A stretch of 64,000 nt of DNA from JACDER01 sp963842575. Lineage in GTDB: Bacteria > Actinomycetota > Thermoleophilia > Gaiellales > Gaiellaceae. Within the stretch, counting starts at the first letter, position 1; every line of letters starts with the position of its first letter. Below, one piece after another: positions 10,416 through 19,989 of the stretch. The stretch covers positions 186,001 to 250,000 of the forward strand of contig CAWJGS010000001.1 in the NCBI GenBank assembly GCA_963842575.1, read 5' to 3'. The notes below the pieces were generated by a model that saw only the letters and a program-made list of their open reading frames with translations, was not told the DNA's origin and ran no database searches. The position numbers and the translations under genes were made by a program.

Positions 10416-11009
10416 AACGTCCTCGAGCCGCGCGATGTCGCCGCCCAGCTGCACCGCGTCCATCCCGGCCGCCCGCGCGCCCTCGACGAACCCGGGCTGG
10501 TCATCCACGAACAGGCAGTCGCGCGTCTCCACCCCGAGCCGCTCCGCCGCGATCCGGTAGATCCGCGGGTCCGGCTTGGCCACGCCGACCGAGCAGGAGA
10601 AGACGGGCTCGTCGATCCGGGACGCGAGCTCCGTGTGCTGCCACAGCTTCGGGACCTCCTCGGAGCAGACGCTGATCAATCCGAGCCGGTAGCCCCGGCG
10701 GCGGAGCTCGTCCAGCACCTCGACCGCCCCCGGGCGCGGGACGAGGACCTCGCGCGTCCAGTCCACCCGCACGCCGATCAGCGTGTCGATACGGCCGCCG
10801 TCCACGCCGAGCTGCTCACAGACGGCGCGCACGCTCGGCTCCAGCGGACCCGTTGCGCGGAGGTCGTATTGCCCCACCCACGCCTCGCTGAAGCGCTCGG
10901 GCTCGATGCCGAGGGCGTCGGCCATTCGCCCGTGGAAGCCCTCCCACTCGTTCTGCGGCCAGACGACCAGCGTGTCCCACAGGTCGAAGACGACGGCGCG
11001 GTACTTCAC
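10398..11009 (-). CDS. HAD-family hydrolase
   Basis: 203 residues with HAD motif I A-V-V-F-D-L-W-D-T-L-V near residue 5, motif II G-L-I-S-V-C-S and motif III/IV C-S-V-G-V-A-K-P-D-P-R-I-Y, then L-F-V-D-D-Q-P-G. The motif I second Asp is present, so phosphatase activity is likely, but the substrate is not predictable. The GTG start overlaps the polX stop as GTGA. It may clean up a phosphorylated metabolite; the pairing with polX does not give a clear role. Confidence 0.8.
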   Translation of the reverse strand: MKYRAVVFDLWDTLVVWPQNEWEGFHGRMADALGIEPERFSEAWVGQYDLRATGPLEPSVRAVCEQLGVDGGRIDTLIGVRVDWTREVLVPRPGAVEVLDELRRRGYRLGLISVCSEEVPKLWQHTELASRIDEPVFSCSVGVAKPDPRIYRIAAERLGVETRDCLFVDDQPGFVEGARAAGMDAVQLGGDIARLEDVLELAE

Positions 11010-12712
11010 TTCTTGCGCAGCTTCTTCAGCTGGGGCCACGTGCGGGTGTTCAGCACTTGCTCCTTCGTCAGCCAGGCCCGGCGCGCCTGGCCGATCCCGA
11101 ACTCGACGTAGTCGAGCGCGGAGATCTGGTGCGCGTCGCTCGTGACCGCGATCATGAGGCCCGCCTCGGCCGCGGCGCGGGCATGCGTGTCGCGCAGGTC
11201 GAGCCGGTCGGGCTGCGAGTCGATCTCGAGGAAGGTGCCGGTGCGGAGCGCGGTCTCCACCACGCGCTCGAAGTCGATGTCGGAGGGCGGACGCCGGTTG
11301 ATCTTCCTGCCGGTCGCGTGACCGATCGAGTCCACGTGCGGGCTCTCCATCGCCGCGACGATCCGATCGGTGACGTCGCTTCCGAGCGACGAATGGACTG
11401 ACGCGACCACCCAGTCGCAGGCGCCGAGCAGCTCGTCCGGCATATCCAGCTCCCCGTCGGCTCGGATGTTGACCTCGACCCCCTTGAGGACGGTGAACGG
11501 CTTCAACCGCTCGTTGAGCGCGTCGATCTCCCTCCACTGCGCTTCCAGCTTTCCCTCGCGCAGGTAATGGGAGTGGTCGGTCATGACGAGGTAGCGGTAG
11601 CCCTTCGCGATGCAGGCGGTGGCCATCTCCTCGATCGAGTTCTTTCCGTCCGCCGACCAGGTCGAATGCGAATGGAGGTCGCCGCGCAGGTCTCCGAGCT
11701 CGACCAGCTCGGGCAGCTCGTGCCTCCGCGCCGCCTCCAGCTCGCCGGCGTCCTCACGCAACTCGGGCGGAATGAACTGGTACCCGAGGTAGTCGTACAG
11801 CTCCTCCTCCGTCGCTGCCGTGAACACGTCCCCGCTCTCGGTGTTCTTCACGCCGTATTCGGAGACGGAGAGGCCGCGCTTGACCGCCTCCTCACGTAGC
11901 GCAACATTGTGGTTCTTCGAGCCGGTGAAGTGCTGGAGCAGGTTCCCGTAGCACTCCGGCGGAACGACGCGCAGGTCGACGCGGAAGCCCTCGTTGGAGA
12001 GCACCGTCGCCTTCGTCGGGCCCTGGGCGACGACCTCCGCGACCCACGGGAGCCCGGTGAAGTGGTCGATCAGCGCGAGCGGGTCGTCCGCCGTGGCGAT
12101 GATGTCCAGGTCGCGCACCGTCTCGCAGCGCCGGCGCGCGCTGCCCGCCTCGGAGACCTGGTGCGCCGCCGGGTGCTCGCGCAGCGTCTCGACGACGGAC
12201 AGCAGGAAGGGCAGGGCGCGGCCGAGCAGCGTGCGCGGCGGCCCCGTCGGCTTGGCGGCGAGCGCCTTCAGGATGTTTTCCTCCGTCTTCGCGCCCAGGC
12301 CGGGCAGCGCCCGCAACCGCTCGGCCTCCGCGGCCTCCTTCAGCTCCTCGACGGTCGAGATCCCGAGCTCCCGCCAGATCCGGCTCGCAGTCTTGGGGCC
12401 GAGGCCGGGAAGCCGCATGAACGAGATCACCCCGGCCGGGATGCGCTCCTTCCGGTCGCGCAGCGCCTGGATCTCACCCTCTTCGACGATCTGGACGATC
12501 TTCTCCTCGATCGTCTTGCCGATCCCGGTGAGGCTCTTCGCCTTGCCGTCCAGGGCCATCTGCGCGATGCCGGCCGGCGTCTCGCGCATGACGGTGGCGG
12601 CCCGCCGGTAGGCGACGACGCGGAAGGAGTCCGCTCCCTCGATCTCCAGCAGATCGGCGAGCAGGTCGAACTGGTCGGCGACGTCGCTGTTGCGGGGGAG
12701 GGTCGCAGCCAT
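11006..12712 (-). CDS. polX: PolX-type DNA polymerase/3'-5' exonuclease
   Basis: 568 residues. The N-terminal pol-beta core has helix-hairpin-helix repeats (L-T-G-I-G-K-T-I-E-E-K and L-P-G-L-G-P-K-T-A), then the palm motif S-A-R-R-R-C-E-T-V-R-D-L-D-I with two metal-binding Asp. The C-terminal half is a PHP domain with D-L-H-S-H-S-T-W-S, V-M-T-D-H-S, V-A-S-V-H-S-S and S-D-A-H-Q metal ligands. It fills short gaps in base-excision repair. ATG 12712 gives the usual start, M-A-A-T-L-P-R-N-S-D-V-A. It lies back to back with the GT2 gene with 17 bases between. Confidence 0.93.
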   Translation of the reverse strand: MAATLPRNSDVADQFDLLADLLEIEGADSFRVVAYRRAATVMRETPAGIAQMALDGKAKSLTGIGKTIEEKIVQIVEEGEIQALRDRKERIPAGVISFMRLPGLGPKTASRIWRELGISTVEELKEAAEAERLRALPGLGAKTEENILKALAAKPTGPPRTLLGRALPFLLSVVETLREHPAAHQVSEAGSARRRCETVRDLDIIATADDPLALIDHFTGLPWVAEVVAQGPTKATVLSNEGFRVDLRVVPPECYGNLLQHFTGSKNHNVALREEAVKRGLSVSEYGVKNTESGDVFTAATEEELYDYLGYQFIPPELREDAGELEAARRHELPELVELGDLRGDLHSHSTWSADGKNSIEEMATACIAKGYRYLVMTDHSHYLREGKLEAQWREIDALNERLKPFTVLKGVEVNIRADGELDMPDELLGACDWVVASVHSSLGSDVTDRIVAAMESPHVDSIGHATGRKINRRPPSDIDFERVVETALRTGTFLEIDSQPDRLDLRDTHARAAAEAGLMIAVTSDAHQISALDYVEFGIGQARRAWLTKEQVLNTRTWPQLKKLRKK

Positions 12713-12729
12713 ACAGCGATGATAAGGAC

Positions 12730-13446
12730 GTGCACGCAACCATCTGCCTCCCCACCTACAACGAGATCGAGAACCTCGAGCCGATGGTGCGTGCGCTCGG
12801 CGAGGTGCTGCCGGACGGCGGCCGCGTGCTCGTGATCGACGACGGCTCGCCGGACGGGACGGGCGAGCTCGCCGACCGGCTCGCGGCCGAGCTGCCGTGG
12901 GTCTCCGTCCTCCACCGCCTTCGGAAGGAAGGGCTCGGGCGCGCCTACATCGCAGGCTTCCACCGCGCGCTCGCGGACGGCGCCGAGCTCGTCCTGGAGA
13001 TGGACTGCGACTTCTCGCACGACCCGAGGGACGTGCCCCGGCTGATCGCGGCGGTGGAGGCGGGCGCGGACGTCGCCATCGGCTCGCGCTACGTGCCCGG
13101 AGGCGGGACGGAGAACTGGGGTCTCGTCCGCCGGCTCATCTCACGCGGGGCGTCGCTGTACACGCGCGCGCTCCTCATGCCGGTGCACGACCCGACGAGC
13201 GGCTTCAAGTGCTTCCGCCGCGAGGTGCTCGAGCGCATCGACCTGGATGCGATCGACTCGATGGGCTACGCCTTCCAGATCGAGAACGTCTATCGCGCCC
13301 GGAGGGCCGGATTCACCGTCGTCGAGGTGCCGATCGTCTTCGCCGAGCGCCAGGTCGGGCACTCGAAGATGAGCCGGAAGATCGTGCTCGAGGCGATGTG
13401 GAAGGTGCCGGCGCTCCGTCTGGCCGCCGCGCGAGGCACCCTGTAG
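12730..13446 (+). CDS. Polyprenol-phosphate mannosyltransferase-like GT2
   Basis: 238 residues, one GT2 glycosyltransferase domain. It starts HATICLPTYNEIENL and has the metal-binding V-L-V-I-D-D-G-S-P-D-G-T and E-M-D-C-D-F-S-H-D-P motifs of Dpm1-type enzymes. There is no C-terminal membrane domain, as in the short soluble form. It would transfer mannose from GDP-mannose to a polyprenyl phosphate on the inner membrane face, feeding the GT-C enzymes of wall glycan synthesis. The start is GTG at 12730; no strong ribosome site is visible. Confidence 0.88.
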   Translation: MHATICLPTYNEIENLEPMVRALGEVLPDGGRVLVIDDGSPDGTGELADRLAAELPWVSVLHRLRKEGLGRAYIAGFHRALADGAELVLEMDCDFSHDPRDVPRLIAAVEAGADVAIGSRYVPGGGTENWGLVRRLISRGASLYTRALLMPVHDPTSGFKCFRREVLERIDLDAIDSMGYAFQIENVYRARRAGFTVVEVPIVFAERQVGHSKMSRKIVLEAMWKVPALRLAAARGTL

Positions 13447-13448
13447 GC

Positions 13449-13775
13449 ATGCAGGAAGTCACCGACGCGACCTTCGAGCAGGAGGTCCTCGGCGCCGACG
13501 TGCCCGTCGTCGTCGACTTCTGGGCGCCGTGGTGCGGGCCGTGCAAGGCGGTCGACCCGATCCTCGAGGACCTCGAGCGCGAGCATGCCGGCCGCGCGCG
13601 CTTCGTCAAGCTGAACATCGACGAGAACTTCGTCACGTCGGCCCGCTACAACGTCCTCTCCATCCCGACCGCGATCCTGTTCGCGGACGGCGAGGCTCAG
13701 AAGACGGTCATCGGGGCACGGTCGCGCTCGCACTTCGAGGGGGCGTGGGAGGCGTGGCTCGCCCCGCCGCCCTAG
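13449..13775 (+). CDS. trxA: Thioredoxin
   Basis: 108 residues with the active site V-D-F-W-A-P-W-C-G-P-C-K near residues 23-34 and the cis-proline region S-I-P-T-A-I-L-F. It is a cytoplasmic disulfide reductant. It begins 2 bases after the GT2 stop. The 3' end overlaps 68 bases of the convergent permease reading frame. The family is certain; which of several thioredoxins this is cannot be told. Confidence 0.92.
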   Translation: MQEVTDATFEQEVLGADVPVVVDFWAPWCGPCKAVDPILEDLEREHAGRARFVKLNIDENFVTSARYNVLSIPTAILFADGEAQKTVIGARSRSHFEGAWEAWLAPPP

Positions 13776-14775
13776 AGACGGCCCTCGGCCCCTTCGCCTT
13801 CCCATACGACGACACACGCGAGACGTGCATGCGCGGGTCGAGCACCATGCAGACGATGTCGGCGATCAGGTTGGCGATCACGACGGCGAAGGCGATCACG
13901 AGGAACACGCCCATGATCACCGGCAGGTCGAGCCGCGTGGCTGCGTCGTAGAGCATCTGTCCGACGCCGGGTAGGTCGAAGACCGTCTCGATGAAGAGCG
14001 CGCCGCCGAAGGCGACGGCTATGTCCATCCCCAGCATCGTCACGATCGGGAGCATGGCGTTGCGGAGCACGTGCGACTTCAACACGCGCGCCGAGCTGGC
14101 GCCCTTCGCGCGCGCGGTGCGGACGTACTCCTCCTGCATGGTCTCCAGCACCATGGCGCGGATCATCCGCGTGTACAGGGCGGCGAAGAGGAGGGCGAAG
14201 GTCAGCCAGGGAAGGAGCATGTGGTAGGTCCAGTCGACGGCGCCGCCACAGGTCAGATGCGAGTTGAAGAAGTCGCAGTAGCCCGCGATCGGCGTGATGC
14301 CGAGCTTGAAGCCGAAGACGTAGGAGAGGATCAGGGCGATCCAGACCGGGTGCGCCGAGACGCCGATCAGCACGAAGACCATCGAGAAGCGGTCGAGCAG
14401 CGAGCGCGGCCGTAACGCCGAGAGGATCCCGATCGGGAAGGCCATCAGCAACCAGAGAATCGTGCCGCCTGCGATGAGCGCGATCGTCACCGGCAGCGCC
14501 GAGGCCAGCTTCTCGGAAACGGCCTGGTGCGTCACGAAGGATTTGCCGAAGTCGCCGTGGCCGATGATGCGCCACATGAAGCGGCCGTACTGCTCGAAGA
14601 TCCCCTGGCCCTCGACGTCGTACTGCCGCGCGAGGCTGACGAGCTGATCCTGGTTGCTGTTCCGGGCGACCCGCGCCTCGCCCGGAACCACGAAGAACAG
14701 GACGTACGTGATGAAGCTGACGAGGAACGCCAGGACGAAGGCCCAGACGATCCGCTTGAGAACGAACGCCGCCAA
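13708..14775 (-). CDS. DppB-type ABC transporter permease
   Basis: 355 residues, six predicted helices, and the binding-protein-dependent inner-membrane motif E-Y-V-R-T-A-R-A-K-G-A-S, the EAA loop that contacts the ATPase. Overall it resembles DppB/OppB of oligopeptide importers. The start is TTG at 14775 (M-A-A-F-V-L-K-R-I). No DppC, ATPase or binding protein adjoins, so it is an orphan component here. After V-L-D-P-R, where DppB proteins usually end, a basic 40-residue tail runs antisense over trxA; a lost stop or extra base is possible there. Confidence 0.82.
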   Translation of the reverse strand: MAAFVLKRIVWAFVLAFLVSFITYVLFFVVPGEARVARNSNQDQLVSLARQYDVEGQGIFEQYGRFMWRIIGHGDFGKSFVTHQAVSEKLASALPVTIALIAGGTILWLLMAFPIGILSALRPRSLLDRFSMVFVLIGVSAHPVWIALILSYVFGFKLGITPIAGYCDFFNSHLTCGGAVDWTYHMLLPWLTFALLFAALYTRMIRAMVLETMQEEYVRTARAKGASSARVLKSHVLRNAMLPIVTMLGMDIAVAFGGALFIETVFDLPGVGQMLYDAATRLDLPVIMGVFLVIAFAVVIANLIADIVCMVLDPRMHVSRVSSYGKAKGPRAVSRAAGRATPPTPPRSASATVPR

Positions 14776-14876
14776 GACCTAAGACTTACCGCCTCAGGCC
14801 ACCGCATGCAAGTCCAATTCCCATCTGCGAATCGCTACGGGCAGATCGTGAGGGCAGATTGCAGGACTACCATCGA

Positions 14877-15545
14877 ATGATGGTCGCGCGCTATGACGGC
14901 CTCGCGGACTGGTACGACGAGGAATTCCAGCCGGCGCCGCTCGAGGGAGACGCCTGGCAGGTCGTGAAGCCGCTCATCGGCGAGGGTTCGGGGAAGCTCC
15001 TCGACCTCGGCTGCGGGACGGGAGCGTACGCGGCGGCGCTCGCGGAGCTCGGCTGGACCGTGACCGGCGTCGACGTCTCGGAGGACATGCTGCGGCGCGC
15101 CCGCGAGCGCGAAGTCAGCGTTGTGCGCTCCGACGCGACGGGGCTCCCGTTCGAGGATGCGTCCTTCGACGCCGCCGTCTCGATCTTCACACACAGCGAC
15201 TTCGACGACTTCCCTGCCGCAGTGTGCGAAGTCGCGCGCGTCCTGAAGGACGGGGCGCCGTTCGTCTACGTCGGCGTCCATCCCTGCTTCGTCGGCCCGC
15301 ACTCGCTGTACGTGCAGGCGGTCGGCGTCCCGCAGCTCCACGAGGGTTGGTACCGGCGCGAGGGCCACTACATGGAGGCACCAGGGATTTCCCCAGAGGG
15401 GCTTCGTGCGCGCTTCGGGGCCACGCATATCCCGCTCGGACGCTTCCTGCAGTCGTTCCTCGACGCGGGCTTCCGCTTCGAGCACATCCAGGAGCCGGAG
15501 GTCCGCGACTACCCGTACATGCTGGCGCTCGGGCTCCGGCGATGA
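14877..15545 (+). CDS. Class I SAM-dependent methyltransferase
   Basis: 222 residues with the SAM-binding motif K-L-L-D-L-G-C-G-T-G near residue 43, V-T-G-V-D-V-S, and F-D-A-A-V-S-I-F in the expected places. The substrate is unknown. I chose ATG 14877, 9 bases after AGGA; a TTG 18 bases upstream is also open. The stop overlaps the helicase start as ATGA. The 100-base gap before it separates it from the divergent permease and presumably holds both promoters; I see no clear sites. Confidence 0.8.
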   Translation: MMVARYDGLADWYDEEFQPAPLEGDAWQVVKPLIGEGSGKLLDLGCGTGAYAAALAELGWTVTGVDVSEDMLRRAREREVSVVRSDATGLPFEDASFDAAVSIFTHSDFDDFPAAVCEVARVLKDGAPFVYVGVHPCFVGPHSLYVQAVGVPQLHEGWYRREGHYMEAPGISPEGLRARFGATHIPLGRFLQSFLDAGFRFEHIQEPEVRDYPYMLALGLRR

Positions 15546-17772
15546 CCGCGGTCGGCACCTGGGACGAGCTGCTCCAGGGCGAGGAGATCGCCTACGTGGG
15601 CACGGAGCCCGCCCGGCCGCCGCGGACCGAGCCGGTTCCGGAAGACCTGGACGCGAGCGTGCGGGCCGCGCTCCCCTTCGACTCCCTCTACCGGCACCAG
15701 GCCGAGGCGTGGGAGGCCGCGCAGCGCGGCGAGCACGTGATCGTCACCACCGGGACGGCGAGCGGCAAGACGCTCGCGTTCAACCTTCCCGTCGCCGACG
15801 CGCTCGCGCGCGAGCCGAAGCTGCGCGCGTTCTACCTGTACCCGACGAAGGCGCTCGCCCAGGATCAGGCGCGCGCGCTCTCGTCACTGGGCGTCAAGAG
15901 CCTGCGCCCGGCGATCTACGACGGCGACACGCAGACCGAGCGGCGCTGGCAGATCCGGAAGTGGGCGAACGTCATCCTCACGAACCCGGACATGCTCCAC
16001 GTCGGGATCCTTCCCCACCACGACCGCTGGGGGGACGTCTTCCAGAACCTGCGCTACGTGATCGTGGACGAGGCGCACGTGTACCGCGGCGTGTTCGGCT
16101 CGCATGTCGCGAACGTCCTCCGCCGGCTGCGCCGCGTGGCCGCGATCTACGGCGCCGAGCCGCAGTTCCTGCTCGCCTCGGCGACGATCGCGAACCCGGG
16201 CGAGCTCGCGCAGTCGCTGCTCGGCGTCGATGCAACCGTGATCTCAGGGGATGCCGCTCCGCGTGCTGAGCGGACGGTCGCGTTCTGGAATCCGCCGCTC
16301 GAGGACGAGGAGCTCGGCCTGCGCGCGAGCACGCTCGGCGAGGCCTCGCGGCTGATGGCCGACCTCGTCTCGCGCGGGCTCCGCACGATCTGCTTCGCCA
16401 AGTCGCGACGCGCGGCCGAGCTCATCCACCGCTTCACCGTCGAGCGGCTGGGCGACGCGCCCGAGGCGGAGCGGCTCGCTCCCTATCGCGCGGGCTACAC
16501 CCCCCAACAGCGGCGCGAGATCGAGCGCCGGCTGGTGGAAGGGGAGCTCGTCGGCGTGACCGCGACGGACGCGCTCGAGCTCGGCATCGACATCGGCCTG
16601 CTCGACTGCGCCATCTCGGTCGGGCTTCCCCGGGACCGTCGCGAGCCTGCGCCAGCAGTGGGGCCGGGCCGGGCCGCCGCGGCCACGGGCTCGCCGTCCT
16701 CATCGCGAGCGAGGACGCGCTCGACCAGTACTTCATGCGCGAGCCCGAGACCCTGCTCGGGCGCAAGGTCGAGGCGGCGATCCTCGACCACGCAAACCAT
16801 CGTGTCCTCGACGGGCACGTTCTCTCAGCCGCGTACGAGGCACCGCTGGACGACGCCGACCGGGCGACGCTGGGGGACGAGGCTCTCCGGCGCGCGGCCG
16901 CGCTGCCGGAGCTGCGCAAGACGGCGAGCGGCTTCGTCTGGGGCGGCCGCGACTACCCAGCCGCCCGCACGCCGCTGCGGTCGACGAGCGCGGACTCGTT
17001 CACCGTCGTCGACGCCGAGACGGGCTCCGTCCTGGGCGTGGTCGAGCGCGAACGGGCGTACTCGACCGTGCACGAGGGCGCGATCTACCTTCACCTCGGC
17101 GAGCAGTTCCTCGTCACCGAGCTCGACCACGGCGGCCGCGTGGCGCTGGTCGAGCCGTTCCGCGGCGACTGGTACACGCAGGCCAAGAAAGAGACGATGA
17201 CCGCGATCGACGCCGCCGAGCGCGTGGAGCGCCGGCTCGGGCTGGAGCTGACCTTCGGCCGCGTCTCGGTCACGGAGCAGGTCGTCGCGTACCAGAAGAA
17301 GTCCCGGGACGGGAAGCAGCTCGACCTCGTCCCGCTCGACCTGCCGGAGACGACCTTCGAGACGGAGGCGATCTGGTACCTGCCCGAGCCGGAGATGCTC
17401 GAGGGCCTCGAGACGATGCCGCGGCTGCTGGGCACGCTGCACGCGGCCGAGCACACGATGATCGCCCTCCTGCCGCTGTGGGCGATGTGCGACCGTTGGG
17501 ACATCGGCGGACTGTCGACGAACCTCCATTTCCAGACCGGCCGGCCGACGGTGTTCATCTACGACGGCCACCCCGGCGGCGTGGGTATCACCGAGCGCGG
17601 CTTCGACGTCTTCGAGGGCTGGGCGGCGGACACGGCCAAGCTCCTGGACGGCTGTCCCTGCGAGCACGGGTGTCCGTCCTGCGTGCAGTCGCCGAAATGC
17701 GGAAACCTCAACGACATGCTGGACAAGGACGGGGCGCTCACCCTTCTGCGACGAATGCTGGCGCACGGATGA
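15542..17772 (+). CDS. DEAD/DEAH helicase with DUF1998 (YprA/MrfA-like), frameshifted as read
   Basis: A superfamily 2 helicase of about 743 residues. Walker A T-G-T-A-S-G-K-T is near residue 74 and the DEAH box, V-I-V-D-E-A-H, near 172. The conserved helicase core ends in R-A-G-R. The C-terminal DUF1998 region has four cysteines (C-P-C-E-H-G-C-P-S-C-V) that bind zinc in MrfA-type repair helicases. The frame shifts twice: one extra G in GGG at 16622-16624 and one in GGG at 16671-16673. Correcting both gives G-F-P-G-T-V-A-S-L-R-Q-Q-W-G-R-A-G-R-R-G-H, a perfect motif VI. A role in DNA repair is inferred from the family. Confidence 0.88.
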
Positions 17773-18200
17773 TCGAGGTACGCGTGCTGCCTCCAGAAGA
17801 GGTCGAGCTCGTCGACCGCCACCTCCCGCTGCACCGGCTCGAGCAGCCGGGCGGCGAGTATCTCGTCGCCTGGGAGGACGGCACGCCCGTGGGCCACGCG
17901 CACCTCGACTGGCGAACCGACCCGCCGGAGGTGCAGGACGTCTACGTCCCGGAGTCGCACCGGCGGCGGGGGATCGCTTCGCGACTATCCGTCGCGGCGG
18001 AGGAGCGCGTTCGCGCGCGCGGCTTCGACCGGATCGCGCTCGACGTCGATGTCGACGCTGCGGGCCCGCGAGCGCTCTACGAGAAGCTCGGTTACCGGGA
18101 GAAGGGGACGCCTCCGCGTCACGTCAAGGGCACGATCATGCTGCGAGGAGAGCCGTTCTCGTACGACGCAGTGCTTCTGGATATGGTCAAGGAGCTGTGA
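17769..18200 (+). CDS. GNAT-family N-acetyltransferase
   Basis: 143 residues. The acetyl-CoA-binding motif V-P-E-S-H-R-R-R-G-I-A-S-R-L lies near residue 60, followed by A-L-Y-E-K-L-G-Y. The start overlaps the helicase stop as ATGA, so it is the third gene of the methyltransferase-helicase run. Substrate unknown; protein N-terminal, antibiotic or small-amine acetylation are all possible. Confidence 0.82.
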   Translation: MIEVRVLPPEEVELVDRHLPLHRLEQPGGEYLVAWEDGTPVGHAHLDWRTDPPEVQDVYVPESHRRRGIASRLSVAAEERVRARGFDRIALDVDVDAAGPRALYEKLGYREKGTPPRHVKGTIMLRGEPFSYDAVLLDMVKEL

Positions 18201-18253
18201 TAGAGCGCGGCTCCGGGAGGGCCGTCCGCCTTACGTCGAAGGGCCGGACCGGG

Positions 18254-18697
18254 CTACGGGCGCTCGGCCTGCAGTCCTGAGCAGGCAAGCTCGACCGCCT
18301 GCTCAGGAGTCTTCGCCCGCAGGACGCCCTCCACTGGAAGGCCGGGCTCGAGGATCACGACCCGCCGGCCGAGCATCGACGCGTACGCGATCTCCGCGAG
18401 CGTCCCCCAGCTCCCGCCTACGGCGATCACCGCGTCTCCGCTGGCGGCCACGGCCAGGTTCCGCGCGTGCCCGACTCCGGTGACGATCTCGTGGTCGAGC
18501 CACTCGTTGCCGGCGTGTCGCTCGATACCGGGTAGGACCCCGATCGTCGTTCCTCCGGCCGCCTTCGCTCCCCGCGCGGCGGCCGCCATGACCTCACCGA
18601 GGCCGCCGGTGACGACGACGCACCCGCGCCCGGCGAGGAGCCGGCCCACTTCCTCGGCCCGCTGCTCGTGCTCGACGCCGCTTCCGATGACGGACAC
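18254..18697 (-). CDS. LOG/TIGR00725-family Rossmann protein
   Basis: 147 residues beginning V-S-V-I-G-S-G-V with V-V-T-G-G-L-G-E-V-M-A-A-A and a G-G-S-W-G-T-L-A-E motif, the TIGR00725 variant of the lysine-decarboxylase-like (LOG) family. Classical LOG enzymes hydrolyse nucleotide-5'-monophosphates and carry P-G-G-x-G-T-x-x-E. The Pro is absent here, so the activity is uncertain. It converges on the GNAT gene across a 53-base gap with no clear terminator. GTG 18697 is the only start before the first strand. Confidence 0.75.
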   Translation of the reverse strand: MSVIGSGVEHEQRAEEVGRLLAGRGCVVVTGGLGEVMAAAARGAKAAGGTTIGVLPGIERHAGNEWLDHEIVTGVGHARNLAVAASGDAVIAVGGSWGTLAEIAYASMLGRRVVILEPGLPVEGVLRAKTPEQAVELACSGLQAERP

Positions 18698-18726
18698 CTG
18701 GATCGCGATCGTGCGATGGTAAGCGC

Positions 18727-19989
18727 ATGGCGACCCGGCAGGCGAGCGGCGGAACCCTGATCCTCGGCGGCGGATTCGGCGGCGCCTACGTGGCGCGCTA
18801 CCTCGGCACCCGCGGCGCGACCATCGTCTGCCCCGAGAACTTCATGCTCTTCTCTCCGATGCTGCCCGAGGCCGCGTCGGGAACCCTCGAGCCGCGGCAT
18901 TGCGTCGTGCCGCTGCGGTTGATGTGCCCGCACGCCGAGCTCCTCCTGGGCCGCGCGACCGCCCTGAACGAGGAGGCGCGCGAGGTCACGGTCGATACCG
19001 AGGTGGGCACCTACGAGGTGGGATACGAGAATCTCGTCGTCGCCATCGGGTCCGTGTCGCGCGTCCTGCCGGTCCCCGGCCTCGCCGACCACGGGCTCGG
19101 GTTCCACGACCTCGCCGACGCGATCCGGCTTCGCAACCACGTGCTTCGGCGCCTCGAGGCCGCGGCCGCCGTTCTCGAGCCCGCCGAGGTCGAGCGGGAG
19201 CTGACGTTCGTCTTCGTCGGCGCAGGCTACGCGGGCGTGGAGGCGCTCGGCGAGCTGTCGGATCTCGTCCGCGACGCGTTGCGCTACTACCCGATGCTGC
19301 GGGACGCCCCACAGCACTGGGTCCTGGCCGACGCTGCGCCGAAGATCCTCCCGGAGATCCCGCCGAAGCTGGGCGAATACGCCGCCGAGCTCCTGGCCGA
19401 GCGTGGCGTCGACATCCGCGTGTCCACCACGCTCGAGTCCGCAGAGGCCGGCGCGGTCAAGCTCTCGGACGGCTCCACAATCCCCACGCACACGCTGGTG
19501 TGGACGGCCGGCGTACGGTCGCGGCCGGCTGTCCAGCAGTTCGGGCTTCCCCTCGACGAGCGCGGGCGGATCAAGGTCGATGAGTTCCTGCGCGTGGAGG
19601 GCCGCTCGAACGTGTGGTCGCTCGGCGACAACGCGGCCGTCCCGAACCTGGCCACACCGGACCACCCGGATCCGCCCACGAGCCAGCACGCCCTGCGCCA
19701 GGCTCGCAGGCTCGTGCGCAACCTGACCGGCGCGCCGCAGCCCTATCGATTCCGCATGCTCGGCCAGGTGGCGACGCTCGGCCGCTTCAAGGGCATTGCG
19801 GAGCTTCCGGCACACATCCGCCTGCGCGGGTACCTCGCCTGGTGGGTCACGCGCACGTACCACCTGTACCAGGTTCCAGGGCTCTCGCGAAAGCTGCGGA
19901 TCGTCGCCGACTGGACGATCGCCCTCTTCTTCCGCCGCGACATCGCCGAGATCTCCATGCTCACGGAGCGGCACAAGCTGGGCGAATGA
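18727..19989 (+). CDS. ndh: Type II NADH dehydrogenase-like flavoprotein
   Basis: 420 residues. FAD site T-L-I-L-G-G-G-F-G-G-A-Y near residue 10, NADH site F-V-F-V-G-A-G-Y-A-G-V-E near residue 160, and the second FAD motif V-W-S-L-G-D-N-A-A-V near residue 298. The C-terminal region is amphipathic, as in NDH-2 enzymes bound to the inner membrane face. It would pass electrons from NADH to quinone without proton pumping. Start ATG 18727; divergent from the LOG gene by 29 bases. Its stop overlaps the next gene as ATGA. Confidence 0.88.
   Translation: MATRQASGGTLILGGGFGGAYVARYLGTRGATIVCPENFMLFSPMLPEAASGTLEPRHCVVPLRLMCPHAELLLGRATALNEEAREVTVDTEVGTYEVGYENLVVAIGSVSRVLPVPGLADHGLGFHDLADAIRLRNHVLRRLEAAAAVLEPAEVERELTFVFVGAGYAGVEALGELSDLVRDALRYYPMLRDAPQHWVLADAAPKILPEIPPKLGEYAAELLAERGVDIRVSTTLESAEAGAVKLSDGSTIPTHTLVWTAGVRSRPAVQQFGLPLDERGRIKVDEFLRVEGRSNVWSLGDNAAVPNLATPDHPDPPTSQHALRQARRLVRNLTGAPQPYRFRMLGQVATLGRFKGIAELPAHIRLRGYLAWWVTRTYHLYQVPGLSRKLRIVADWTIALFFRRDIAEISMLTERHKLGE

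Noticed and set aside
13708..13775. Programmed overlap of trxA and the permease as a regulatory feature
   Set aside because: More simply a read-through C-terminal tail on the permease; no conserved residues lie in the overlap.
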